Positions 37,673-46,123 of a stretch of 64,000 nt of DNA are shown here, one piece after another (position 1 is the first letter of the stretch; each line of letters starts with the position of its first letter). A program made the translations under genes and the position numbers. The stretch is from Solitalea longa (GTDB taxonomy: Bacteria > Bacteroidota > Bacteroidia > Sphingobacteriales > Sphingobacteriaceae). The stretch lies in contig NZ_PQVF01000017.1 in the NCBI RefSeq assembly GCF_002920915.1, forward strand, positions 280 to 64,279, given 5' to 3'. The notes under the pieces are model-generated. The model saw only the letters and a list, made by a program, of their open reading frames with translations. It was not told the DNA's origin and searched no databases.

Positions 37673-38505
37673 AGTGTTGATCCGAAAAAAAGATAAATAA
37701 ATACTTCTGCCAATTGCTGGGTGGTTCCCAAGCAATCACCGGTATATCCGTCAATCCATTTCTGAAAATATCGCCCCAGGAAATACTGAAGTAAAATAAG
37801 CGGAACAATAACCAGTAAGTACAGCCATTCATTTTGCCACCAGCAGAATACCAATAAGGGTAACAATCCCCAAAACAAGGCCAATAAAAGGCTTCGCAGT
37901 GGCAACTTTATAGCAACAGGTTTCGCTTTTGAATCTTCATTTTCACGAGAATATTCATGCGTATAGATAAACGACAATGCCGTTGCCCTGCTTAAGGAAT
38001 GCGCAACAATGATTACAAAAGGAATTATTAATGGATTGATCGCATTTAAACTGAAAAACTTAACCGCTAACATCAGGATGATTCCAATAACGCCATAAGC
38101 ACCTACCCTACTATCCTTCATAATTTCGAGGATTCGTTGCTTAGTCCAACCTCCTCCAAAACCATCACATACATCCGCAAAACCATCTTCATGAAAAGCT
38201 CCGGTCAATAAAATTCCGCTAACCATACTTAAAAGAATAGATAAAGTAGCTGGAAAAAGAAATATTGAGAGCCAGAACACCAATGCGCACACACCCCCAA
38301 CCATCCAGCCGACAATCGGTAAGTAAACTGTAGCGCGATTTAAATATTCTGCCCGATGATCTACCCATTTAGGGCAAGGAATTCGGGTGTAAAACATTAT
38401 CGCAGTAAAGAATAAATTAAGTTGAAGGCCTCCTGGCCTCCTAAGCAAGGAGCTGGTATGGTGCAAATTTGACTGTTCTGGTATGGAATGCTGTGTTTCT
38501 TGCAT
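37657..38505 (-). CDS. cobS: Adenosylcobinamide-GDP ribazoletransferase (cobalamin synthase)
   Basis: CobS joins adenosylcobinamide-GDP and alpha-ribazole in the inner membrane, the last step of B12 assembly. Seen: LFFTAIMFYTRIPCP at the start of the conserved part, the metal-binding FHEDGFADVCDGFGGG, and SRVGAYGVIGIIL. At 282 residues it has about 28 extra N-terminal residues; these are encoded across a GC-rich palindrome (38438-38452), so the true start could be later, for example at a TTG in that region. Overlaps cobC by 16 bp. Confidence 0.9.
   Translation of the reverse strand: MQETQHSIPEQSNLHHTSSLLRRPGGLQLNLFFTAIMFYTRIPCPKWVDHRAEYLNRATVYLPIVGWMVGGVCALVFWLSIFLFPATLSILLSMVSGILLTGAFHEDGFADVCDGFGGGWTKQRILEIMKDSRVGAYGVIGIILMLAVKFFSLNAINPLIIPFVIIVAHSLSRATALSFIYTHEYSRENEDSKAKPVAIKLPLRSLLLALFWGLLPLLVFCWWQNEWLYLLVIVPLILLQYFLGRYFQKWIDGYTGDCLGTTQQLAEVFIYLFFGSTLWTSI
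38424..38457. repeat. REP-like GC-rich palindrome inside cobS 5' end
   Basis: CTCCT-AAGCA-AGGAG hairpin with flanking CCTCCTGG, unlike the AT-rich surroundings. It resembles the CCTCC...GGAGG palindromes common between genes in Bacteroidota. Confidence 0.5.
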
Positions 38506-38633
38506 GTTAAAAGTATTACCCTGAATTCCATAAATGGAAATTTGAAACTGTTGCTAAAAATTAACCACTGAGTTGCAAACAATGAAAAAGCGCTGATTTA
38601 ACATAAAGCACTCCCAAATCTCCCTTTAGGGGG
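38506..38633. other. cobT-cobS spacer with second GC-rich palindrome
   Basis: 128 bp gap inside an otherwise tight operon. At 38619-38652 TCCCTTTAGGGGG and a nearby TACCCCC form a second REP-like element reaching into the end of cobT. TACTTTTA on the minus strand just above 38505 could be a weak internal -7 box for cobS. Confidence 0.45.
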
Positions 38634-39665
38634 CTAATGGGAACTTACCCCCGCACTTTCAAATGAAGCCATTTCATTCATAAAATTAACCGCCGACTGA
38701 ATAATCGGATAAGCCAATGCCACTCCTGATCCTTCGCCAAGACGCATATTTAACTTTAAAATGGCTTTTGCATTTAAATATTCAAGCATTCCTTTGTGGC
38801 CGTTTTCATCGCCCTGATGACAAAAAATACAATAATCAATAACTGCTGGATGGATGGCCTGCGCAATCAGCAAAGCCGAAGTGGTAATAAAACCATCTAC
38901 CAGAAGGATCATTTTATTTGCAGCAGCCTGTAGTATGGCCCCAACCATTTGAGCAATTTCAAAACCTCCAAAGGTGTTTAATATTTCTATTGGAGAATTG
39001 GCAACATGTTTGGCAAGCGCATTTTGCAACACTTGCGTTTTCGATGCAAGCTGTTCATCATCCAATCCAGTGCCTTTGCCAACACAGTTTAACAGAGGCA
39101 AACCCGTTATTTTATGCATTATTACCGAAGCTGAAGATGTATTGGCAATACCCATTTCTCCGAAACCGATAACATTACAACCTTTTGCGGCAATTTGATT
39201 TACTAAATCTGCTCCTTTTTGAATAGCTAATTCAGCGTCAGCAATGCTCATAGCAGGTTCAATAGCAAAATTGCGGGTTCCCTGAGCGATCTTTTGGTTA
39301 ATTACCAAAGGAACATCGACAAAATCTCCTTTTACACCAGCATCAACAATATTAAGTTCGATGCCATGCTGACGCGAAAACACGTTTATTGCTGCACCGC
39401 CATAAACAAAGTTAAGCACCATTTGATAGGTAACTTCCTGTGGATATTTGCTTACACCTGACTCAGCAATACCATGATCAGCAGCAAAAACAATTATGTT
39501 CGGATTGCGTAATGCCGGTTCAAGTGTTTGTTGAATCAAACACAGCTTTTCAGCCAGCTTTTCCAAATCACCTAAAGCTCCAAGAGGTTTGGTCTTAAAA
39601 TCAATTTTATGTTGGATATCGTCCAATGTCGATTGATCTGGTCGTTCTATATTAAATGCTATCAT
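38634..39665 (-). CDS. cobT: Nicotinate-nucleotide-dimethylbenzimidazole phosphoribosyltransferase
   Basis: CobT makes alpha-ribazole phosphate, activating the lower ligand base of cobalamin. The 343-residue length is usual. Seen: KPLGALGDLEKLA near the N-terminus, ADHGIAESGVSKYPQEVT, FGEMGIANTSSAS, and RLGEGSGVALAYP with the general-base glutamate, then ASFESAGVS at the end. It follows the PP-loop gene with no gap. Confidence 0.96.
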   Translation of the reverse strand: MIAFNIERPDQSTLDDIQHKIDFKTKPLGALGDLEKLAEKLCLIQQTLEPALRNPNIIVFAADHGIAESGVSKYPQEVTYQMVLNFVYGGAAINVFSRQHGIELNIVDAGVKGDFVDVPLVINQKIAQGTRNFAIEPAMSIADAELAIQKGADLVNQIAAKGCNVIGFGEMGIANTSSASVIMHKITGLPLLNCVGKGTGLDDEQLASKTQVLQNALAKHVANSPIEILNTFGGFEIAQMVGAILQAAANKMILLVDGFITTSALLIAQAIHPAVIDYCIFCHQGDENGHKGMLEYLNAKAILKLNMRLGEGSGVALAYPIIQSAVNFMNEMASFESAGVSSH

Positions 39666-40379
39666 CTATTTATCATTAGAAATTAAGTCGGTGAACCAGA
39701 AACCCTGTTCTTTTTCTGTCGCATCTGTTTTAAAACTATAGGGTTTAAAAACCGTTTCACCTAGTTCAAATTCAATAGCCTTTGAAAACAAAGGACCATC
39801 AAAACAAAAACTATGAAACTCTCCGTTTTCTCCGCATGGATCAACATTTTTGGGAAGAGCAGCTATGAATTCCGTAGTAATTATTTTTCCGCAGAACTCT
39901 CTATCCAATATTTCTGACTTAACGCAGCATACAACCGATAGAAATCCGAGGTTCATAAATTTAGCAACTAAAGCAGCAGTATCCTGTTTCCATAATGGAA
40001 AATAGCCATTTAAACCTGCCTTATTGAGTAAGTTTTCCCGGTAAAGTTTCAGATCCTCTAAAAAGATATCACCATAAACAATTGTAGTTATACCTTCATT
40101 TTTTAAGTCGATAAACACCTTATTTAAGGCGTTTTCATAATCTTCATTGGTACAAGAGGCAGGAACATACATTTTCTTTAATGGCATACCAATGCGTTGG
40201 GCCTGCCAATCAAGCAATTCCTCCCTTACCCCGTGCATTGAAATTCTTTTGAATTCTTCGTTTACAGTAGTAATAAGACAACATACTTCAAACTGATCAG
40301 ACTGATTTAAAAGATCATACAATGCAAAAGCGGAATCTTTTCCTCCGCTCCAAAACAGGGCTGTTTTAATTCGTTCCAT
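39666..40379 (-). CDS. Dph6-like PP-loop ATPase in the B12 operon
   Basis: A 237-residue protein of the adenine-nucleotide alpha-hydrolase group related to diphthine-ammonia ligase. The ATP pyrophosphatase loop is WSGGKDSAFALYDLL; other conserved parts are ISMHGVREELLDWQA and YGDIFLEDLKLYRENL. Bacteria have no diphthamide, so the family name does not give its job. It is placed between cobU and cobT with zero bases on either side, so a step in corrinoid metabolism (an ATP-dependent amidation or adenylation) is likely, but unproven. Confidence 0.82.
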   Translation of the reverse strand: MERIKTALFWSGGKDSAFALYDLLNQSDQFEVCCLITTVNEEFKRISMHGVREELLDWQAQRIGMPLKKMYVPASCTNEDYENALNKVFIDLKNEGITTIVYGDIFLEDLKLYRENLLNKAGLNGYFPLWKQDTAALVAKFMNLGFLSVVCCVKSEILDREFCGKIITTEFIAALPKNVDPCGENGEFHSFCFDGPLFSKAIEFELGETVFKPYSFKTDATEKEQGFWFTDLISNDK

Positions 40380-40889
40380 TTAAAACCCTTTAACTGTCAT
40401 CGGAATTCCTGAAACCATAAAAACTACTTTGCATGCTTTTGAAGCAGTATATTGGTTAGCGAGGCCCTGCAAATCGGTAAATTTGCGTCCAATGGCCGTA
40501 TCTGCATGAACGCCCATACCTATCTCGTTGGAAACCAAAATAAAGGTTCCGGAAATTTGTTCCAGCTTATCGATTTCAGCTTTAAAAAGTGCTAAGCTGA
40601 CTTCAATATCCTGATCGTGATCCATGAAAAAATTGGTAAGCCATAAGGTCAGGCAATCAACTACCACCACTTTATTTTCAATTGGGAGTAAGCTTACACG
40701 GTGGGTTTCTTCAAAGTTTTCCCATTCAGGACCGCGATCTGACTGGTGACGCTCAACCCGTTCTCTAAAATCATCGTCCCAAATTTTTGCCGTAGCAACA
40801 TAAACAGGATTGGCGCTTAAGCTTTTGGCCAAATTGTGAGCATATCGGCTTTTGCCCGACTTTACTCCTCCGGAAACAAAAATGATCAT
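40380..40889 (-). CDS. cobU: Adenosylcobinamide kinase / guanylyltransferase
   Basis: A 169-residue CobU/CobP enzyme that phosphorylates adenosylcobinamide and adds GMP. The P-loop GGVKSGKS lies at 7-14; the guanylated-histidine region is seen as ERHQSDRGPEWENFEE; VVDCLTLWLTNFF is the Walker B type strand. Directly followed by the PP-loop gene without spacing. With CobT, CobS and CobC it completes nucleotide-loop assembly. The lack of cbiB or a corrinoid adenosyltransferase here means adenosylcobinamide must be supplied by genes elsewhere. Confidence 0.95.
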   Translation of the reverse strand: MIIFVSGGVKSGKSRYAHNLAKSLSANPVYVATAKIWDDDFRERVERHQSDRGPEWENFEETHRVSLLPIENKVVVVDCLTLWLTNFFMDHDQDIEVSLALFKAEIDKLEQISGTFILVSNEIGMGVHADTAIGRKFTDLQGLANQYTASKACKVVFMVSGIPMTVKGF

Positions 40890-40903
40890 GGGTTATAAAG
40901 AAA

Positions 40904-40964
40904 CAACCACAGCCAACACATGTTGCGCAGCTAATTTTGCGAAACCCTGTGTTGACTGTGGTTG
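40904..40964 (-). promoter_or_regulatory. Long hairpin between DUF6580 and cobU
   Basis: 17-base arms CAACCACAGCCAACACA (40904-40920) and TGTGTTGACTGTGGTTG (40948-40964) pair with a single mismatch around a 27-base loop. There is no T-run after it on the minus strand, so it looks like an mRNA processing or stability element rather than a terminator. Confidence 0.6.
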
Positions 40965-40997
40965 ATTAATAGTTTTTATTAAAAATCATTGAAATTT

Positions 40998-41546
40998 TTA
41001 GGCTTTGGCCAAAACAGGAAAACGGTATTTCAACAATTCAAATCCTCCGAACAATAATCCACAGTAAATTAAATCAGATAGAATTGCGCTGTTTAAATAC
41101 GGAAGCCCGGCAATGTAGCATGCTGTTAACCCGCCGGCATTCATTGGATAGATCATACCACCAGCCCAAACGCCAAAGTTAGAGATGATGAAGAATAACA
41201 ATGCCGAAGTAATCGCCATGCCGCCAACTGTTGCCACTTTAGGCTTCTTAATAATTACCGAAGCTAAAACAACCATTAAAATATAAGAGCCATATTGCCA
41301 GTAAAAACCATCGTAAAACGGAACAATTTTATGATAAAACTGAAGGTTTACGATTTGGTCACTGATCCACACCGCTAATAATGGGCATAAAAATGCCAGC
41401 CATTTACGCCCAAAATAAGCACCGCTAAAAATTGCGATCGCATCAATTGGAGAATAGCCATGTACCGGAAATAAATAAATTCGGGTAAGTAGAGCCAAAG
41501 CAATAAAGCTTAGCACAGCAAAAACACGTGGTTTATTATTCATCAT
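40998..41546 (-). CDS. DUF6580 family membrane protein (copy 2), after btuB
   Basis: A 182-residue protein with about five membrane helices, paralogous to the protein at 35824. Shared features: PIDAIAIFSGAYFG in the first third and SNFGVWAGGMIYPMNAGGLTACY before the last helices. It starts 20 bp after btuB, under the B12 riboswitch. This supports the idea that it carries the corrinoid (or cobalt) across the inner membrane after BtuB, since no btuCD genes are present here. MMNN gives two adjacent ATGs. Confidence 0.8.
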   Translation of the reverse strand: MMNNKPRVFAVLSFIALALLTRIYLFPVHGYSPIDAIAIFSGAYFGRKWLAFLCPLLAVWISDQIVNLQFYHKIVPFYDGFYWQYGSYILMVVLASVIIKKPKVATVGGMAITSALLFFIISNFGVWAGGMIYPMNAGGLTACYIAGLPYLNSAILSDLIYCGLLFGGFELLKYRFPVLAKA

Positions 41547-41566
41547 CTATTTTTGATTTATGTAGG

Positions 41567-43486
41567 TTATAAACTAAAACTTAAACCAACGTTTGTGTTA
41601 AAACCACGGCTGTTATAACCGGTAGTTTCAACATAATTTTCATTGGTAATATTCTTTAAATCAGCAAACAATTTAAGCTTTTTCAGCAACTTGTACTCGG
41701 CGTAGGCATCTAGCAGGAAATATTTATTCAAGGTTAGATTTACTGATTGAAAGGTGTTAGGATCATAGAACGGATCAACACGTTTTCCAACCAGTTTTAA
41801 ATTGGCAGAAACAAAAAAGTTCTCACTCAATTTATACCCGGCATTAAAACCAAACGTATTACGCGGGCGGCGGTACAAATTATTGAAGGTTGCATTTTGA
41901 GTGGTTACCTCTCCATAAACCAAGGAGTAAAAACCTGTTAATGTCAAGTCCTTGGCCGGTATAACCTCAGCTTCCAACTCCATTCCTTCATCATTTTGCT
42001 TATTATAATTTACATATTTTGAGGTGAAGGCAATCACATCCCTTCCCTTACGTTTAAAGGCACTCAATGCCAGCTTTGCTTGCCCATCAAAAAACACGGT
42101 TTGAAACCCGGCTTCATAGGTATTTATTTTTTCTGGTTTTAGATTGATATCTCCATAAATTGAATACAATTGATACAAGGATGGAGCTTTAAAGGCTGAG
42201 GAAATATTAACGAAAACCTTGGTGTTTTCATCAACCAAATACGATGGGTTGATGGTATACGTAAAGTTATTTCCGTAGATAGAATGACGATTGAATCGAC
42301 CACCCAATTCAAAATTAAACCCATGTAAATTATTTAAGAAAACCGAAGCATAAAGGCTCGCAATTGAATTCTTAGCTGAATCGGGGTTTAGGTGAGCTAT
42401 TGAAGTATAATTCCAAGACGTATTGATGTATTTACTTTCCTGTTCGGTATTCGAAAACCGATAACTTGTTCCGGCTAATAGCTCTACATGATCTGCAATA
42501 GAAAATTTACCATACAATTCAGCATTGTGCAGGTTGCCCTTCGTGTCGTTTAGATTATATTCTACCTTATCAGCAATGGTATCATTTAAGAAATACCTTT
42601 TTACATTATTATAGCTATAGTTAAAAAACCAATCGGCTTTTGACCGTTTCCAATTCGTGGCAAACCCGGTAGCTAATTCAGAAGATTTACCATCGTAATC
42701 CTTATCATCTGTAAACGCGCCGAAATCAAGCATCATCTTCGTTTCGCTGTAGCGCACAAAGGGCCTGATAGAAAGATCAGAAATAGGTGACCATCCAAGA
42801 TTAAGATTTGCCCCTTTTAAACGAAAGTTATCATTTTCAAAAGCGTTGGTAACCTCAGCTGGTTTTTGAGCTGATGAAAACCCTTTTGAACTTTCATTGG
42901 CTAAGGCCAGGTTATAATCAACTTGTTTAAAGCGACCGTTTACACCCAGACTTTGTTTATAGGTCTTATATGTTCCTGCGGTAACCAGGGCATTTAAGCC
43001 AAAGGCTTTCTCTCCCCCTTTTTTGGTAATGATATTAATTACTCCTGCAACGGCATCTGAACCGTAAAGCGTTGAGTGCCCGCCACGAAGAATCTCAATA
43101 CGATCAACCATGGCTAAATTGATAAGGTTTAAATCATAATTGTTTGAAGTTTCCGAAGGATCACTTACCGGAATACCGTCAATTAAAATCAATACATAAC
43201 CACTTGGTGCGCCACGCAAAAAGGTCGAAATATTGGTTCCACGGTTAGAGTTAGCTCCATTTAGATTTAAGGCGGATTGAATATTGAGCAGGTCGTTGAT
43301 GTTTTTACCACCGCTGCGCTCAATTTCTTCACGAGTGATGACTGAAACCACTTTTCCGGTTTCCGAAGATTTTTTGTCGAATTTGGTGGCGGTAACAGAA
43401 ACTTCATTAAGATCAAGTTTCTTTTCTTGTCCAAAGGCAAACAGCGAAACAGCTGTTAGGACAGTAAGAGTAAATAGTTTTTTCAA
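41567..43486 (-). CDS. btuB: TonB-dependent vitamin B12 receptor BtuB
   Basis: A 639-residue outer-membrane receptor. The signal peptide ends at FAFGQ (about 20), the TonB box region is LDLNEVSVTATKFDKK, the plug domain holds IDGIPVSDPSE and RIEILRGGHSTLYGSDAVAGVINIITK, and a beta-barrel of about 22 strands follows, ending in ..GLSFSL. BtuB-type identity rests on size, plug motifs and the riboswitch and cob genes around it; the barrel alone would not distinguish it from other small TonB receptors. Confidence 0.9.
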   Translation of the reverse strand: MKKLFTLTVLTAVSLFAFGQEKKLDLNEVSVTATKFDKKSSETGKVVSVITREEIERSGGKNINDLLNIQSALNLNGANSNRGTNISTFLRGAPSGYVLILIDGIPVSDPSETSNNYDLNLINLAMVDRIEILRGGHSTLYGSDAVAGVINIITKKGGEKAFGLNALVTAGTYKTYKQSLGVNGRFKQVDYNLALANESSKGFSSAQKPAEVTNAFENDNFRLKGANLNLGWSPISDLSIRPFVRYSETKMMLDFGAFTDDKDYDGKSSELATGFATNWKRSKADWFFNYSYNNVKRYFLNDTIADKVEYNLNDTKGNLHNAELYGKFSIADHVELLAGTSYRFSNTEQESKYINTSWNYTSIAHLNPDSAKNSIASLYASVFLNNLHGFNFELGGRFNRHSIYGNNFTYTINPSYLVDENTKVFVNISSAFKAPSLYQLYSIYGDINLKPEKINTYEAGFQTVFFDGQAKLALSAFKRKGRDVIAFTSKYVNYNKQNDEGMELEAEVIPAKDLTLTGFYSLVYGEVTTQNATFNNLYRRPRNTFGFNAGYKLSENFFVSANLKLVGKRVDPFYDPNTFQSVNLTLNKYFLLDAYAEYKLLKKLKLFADLKNITNENYVETTGYNSRGFNTNVGLSFSL

Positions 43487-43601
43487 TTTTGATAGTTTAT
43501 GAGTTTAAAAAAGCCCATAACCAACAAGGAAAGTAATGAAAATACGCTAGCAGTATTTACATTCCAGCTTTGGTCCCCGAAAGCTATGAATAAGTTATCA
43601 T

Positions 43602-43788
43602 GCCTTGGCAGGTCTTCTGACTTACTCATTTTCATCCGGAGCCTTCCCGTCATATACAGACAGTGGCGTGAGAGTGCCGGATAAGCCTGATCATTGATTG
43701 ATCAGGCCGAGCTTACAGCAGCGGGCCTGTTCAGGATTTTCACCTGATTCCCTTTTAACCCCATTAAAAACTATAATGGAGACCAAAG
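43602..43788 (-). ncRNA. Cobalamin riboswitch upstream of btuB
   Basis: On the minus strand the conserved parts appear in order: closing stem CTTTGG (43783-43788) with CCAAGG (43603-43608), GGGAATCAGGTGAAAATCCTG, the CCCGC..CTGTAA core, a peripheral hairpin GCCTGATCA/TGATCAGGC (43685-43707), GCCACTG, GGGAAGG, and the B12 box AGTCAGAAGACCTGCC (43607-43622). B12 binding would lower expression of btuB and probably the operon. About 115 bases separate it from the start codon. Confidence 0.95.
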
Positions 43789-43793
43789 CGCCG

Positions 43794-43824
43794 CAAATGT
43801 AATACTTGATTAAATAAATACAAA
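43794..43824 (-). promoter_or_regulatory. Promoter of the btuB-cob operon
   Basis: TTTG (43821-43824), a 19-base gap and TACATTTG (43794-43801), an exact match to the Bacteroidota consensus. Transcription should begin near 43787, at the base of the riboswitch. Confidence 0.8.
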
Positions 43825-43951
43825 GAGGATATTGGAGTGTCAATAAATTAACAGGAAGAAATTTTATTTGGTTTTAATTATCAGCACTTTAGTTTTTGAC
43901 CATCGTACATTGACCATGGTCGATAGTAAAGAAACTCCATGAACTATCACC
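43825..43951. repeat. Spacer with GACCATNG words
   Basis: About 43896-43945 holds GACCATCGTACATTGACCATGGTCGATAG, again short words in both orientations, close in type to the spacer at 25411-25557. No gene. Confidence 0.5.
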
Positions 43952-44701
43952 TTATTCAAACCAGGCAAACAAATCAGTAAGTTCCAATTGTTTTTTTTCT
44001 TCCGAAGAAATATCACGTAGAATTACACCTTCCGAAAACTGCAAGATACGGTTACCGTAAGTATAAGCATCCTTTAGGTTATGGGTCACTAAAACGGCCG
44101 TTAAATTATAATCCTGAATTATTTTATCGGCGGTTTGCATCACAAAATTGGCTGAGCGAGGATCGAGAGCTGCAGTAGGTTCATCTAACAACAGAATTTT
44201 AGCATCGTCCATCACACTCATTAAAAGCGTTAATGCCTGTCTTTGTCCACCGGATAAACTTCCCATTGGTTGATCCAGCTTGTTTTCCAGACCCATTTTT
44301 AGAGTTGAAAGCTTTTGCTGAACCAACTCTTTGAATGCTTTATCTGTACCAATTGTAAGATTTTTAGGTTTAGTACGAAGCGCCGCCAACCGGAAATTGG
44401 TAAGGATACTGAGATCTGGAGCTGTTCCACTCAATGGGTTTTGAAAAACACGGGCAATCCACTTTGAACGATTATACTCAGCCAATTGGGTTACATCCAC
44501 ATCCTGAAGTAAAATCGTTCCATGAGTTGGGTTCAAATTTCCGGCAATAAGATTCAAAAACGTTGACTTACCCGATCCATTAGCGCCCACTACCACAACA
44601 TTGTCGCCATGTTTGATTTCAATAGTTGTTGATCTTAACGCATTAACTTCGTTGGCTTTCCCCTTGTTAAAGCTCTTGGAAACATTGTTCAGCTTGATCA
44701 T
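43952..44701 (-). CDS. ABC transporter ATP-binding protein
   Basis: A 249-residue ABC ATPase: Walker A GANGSGKST, signature LSGGQRQAL, Walker B ILLLDEPTAAL, H-loop VLVTHN. It overlaps the permease gene by 4 bp, so the two form a complex. The pair belongs to the uncharacterised group related to the tryptophan/amino-acid TrpYZ-type importers; the matching substrate-binding protein gene is not present in this window. Confidence 0.9.
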   Translation of the reverse strand: MIKLNNVSKSFNKGKANEVNALRSTTIEIKHGDNVVVVGANGSGKSTFLNLIAGNLNPTHGTILLQDVDVTQLAEYNRSKWIARVFQNPLSGTAPDLSILTNFRLAALRTKPKNLTIGTDKAFKELVQQKLSTLKMGLENKLDQPMGSLSGGQRQALTLLMSVMDDAKILLLDEPTAALDPRSANFVMQTADKIIQDYNLTAVLVTHNLKDAYTYGNRILQFSEGVILRDISSEEKKQLELTDLFAWFE

Positions 44702-45567
44702 GATTGTTTACGAAAACCTAATTGTGGAATACTTACTATAATTAGCACAAACAGAGCGGTTAAAAGCTTGAGTAAATTGGGATCAATACCAAGTGAAAGA
44801 GTAAAGGCTAAAACCAATTGAAAAACAATAGCTCCGGCAATTACGAATAGCAATTGCAGCCAAATATTGGTTACCGACAACCAATTATTTAGCGTTTCGC
44901 CAATCATTACCGAGCCCAAACCTACTATTACAATACCAATACCCATGCTTATATCGGCAAAACCCTGGTATTGACACACTAAAAAACCTGCCGTTGCAAC
45001 CAAGCCGTTTGAAATTGCCAAGCCAATAATTTTCATCCGGTCGGTGTTTACGCCCAAAGCCTTAATCATGCTTTCGCTGTTTCCTGTGGCACGCATCGCC
45101 AAACCAAAATCGGTTTTAAGAAGTAAAGAAAGTCCTGTCCATAAAAGAGCAATATTGATCAGTAAAGCGATGGAACTATTAATATCGAGGTTGGAAGTAG
45201 GGCTGATGACTTCGAAGATGTTACGAATATTTAGCAATGGAATGTTTGAACGACCCAGAATGCTCAAGTTAACCGAATACAGGGCGGTCATCACTAATAT
45301 TCCCGCAAGCAAGGCATTCACTTTTAACTTGGTATGAATAAAACCAGTAATGCTTCCTGCCAAAGCCCCACCCATTACAGATAACAAATAAGTTAACCAA
45401 ATGGGATAGCCGTGAGTTAAACAAACAGCCGTAATAACGGCTCCAAGTGTATAACTTCCATCTGTGGTTATATCCGGAATGTTAAAAATTTTCATGGAAA
45501 TGAATATTCCCATGGCAATTGCCGAAAGGCTAAGGCCCAATAAAAGCGCGGTAATGTAAAAATTCAT
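44698..45567 (-). CDS. ABC transporter permease (BPD-2, TrpY-like)
   Basis: A 289-residue integral membrane protein with about eight helices, of the branched-chain-type permease fold: IPDITTDGSYTLGAVI near the N-terminus, MRATGNSESMIKALGVNTDRMKIIGL as the coupling loop, and GIGIVIVGLGSVMIG. It pairs with the ATPase whose start overlaps its stop by 4 bp. The group usually works with a lipoprotein binding protein, which is missing here, so the substrate is unknown. Confidence 0.87.
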   Translation of the reverse strand: MNFYITALLLGLSLSAIAMGIFISMKIFNIPDITTDGSYTLGAVITAVCLTHGYPIWLTYLLSVMGGALAGSITGFIHTKLKVNALLAGILVMTALYSVNLSILGRSNIPLLNIRNIFEVISPTSNLDINSSIALLINIALLWTGLSLLLKTDFGLAMRATGNSESMIKALGVNTDRMKIIGLAISNGLVATAGFLVCQYQGFADISMGIGIVIVGLGSVMIGETLNNWLSVTNIWLQLLFVIAGAIVFQLVLAFTLSLGIDPNLLKLLTALFVLIIVSIPQLGFRKQS

Positions 45568-45595
45568 TGGGCCTAATTTATCTTTTTAGGCTGAA

Positions 45596-46060
45596 TTACT
45601 CAGCCATTTTCTTCAGCTCAGCTTCCAGCTTATCAAAATTCTCTTCGTTGGCACCTTCAACAAAGCTTCTTACTTTAGCACATTCCTCAGCCGAATCAAA
45701 TATCATCTTAAAAACCACTTGGGTTTTATCGCCTATATCTTCAAAAGTGGCTATTACCTGGAATAAATGCCCCGACAAATGATCAAAAACCACTTTCTCC
45801 GGCTTTTCAATCTTTACAAAGATACTTTCATTAGGATAATCGCTTCCATCCGGACCATGCATAATAAAACGCCAGTAACCATTGGGGCGCAGATCAAACT
45901 CATTAAAAGTATTGGTAAAACCTTGAGGTCCCCACCAGTTTTTAAGATGTTCCGCCTCGGTCCAGGCTCTAAAAACAAGTTCTCTATTAAAATTGATCAA
46001 TCTTGAGGTAACGATCAGCTGATCAGGTGAAGGATTGGTTATTTCTTGAAGTGGTTGCAT
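45596..46060 (-). CDS. SRPBCC (AHSA1-type) domain protein
   Basis: A 154-residue single START-like domain of the AHSA1 group; seen in VTSRLINFNRELVFRAWTEAEHLKNWWGP and FDHLSGHLFQVIATFEDIGDKTQV. These proteins bind hydrophobic ligands or act in stress; the function here is unknown. It lies 28 bp before the permease start and 63 bp after the endonuclease III gene, all on the minus strand. Confidence 0.85.
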   Translation of the reverse strand: MQPLQEITNPSPDQLIVTSRLINFNRELVFRAWTEAEHLKNWWGPQGFTNTFNEFDLRPNGYWRFIMHGPDGSDYPNESIFVKIEKPEKVVFDHLSGHLFQVIATFEDIGDKTQVVFKMIFDSAEECAKVRSFVEGANEENFDKLEAELKKMAE

Positions 46061-46123
46061 AGTGGATTCTTTTAATCACAATTTAACTTGATTTAGATAG
46101 TTTTACACCCTAAATCTTACTTC

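Noticed and set aside
38634-38660. CobT C-terminus built from the GC-rich palindrome
   Set aside because: The ending ASFESAGVS is normal for CobT, so the repeat only touches the last codons.
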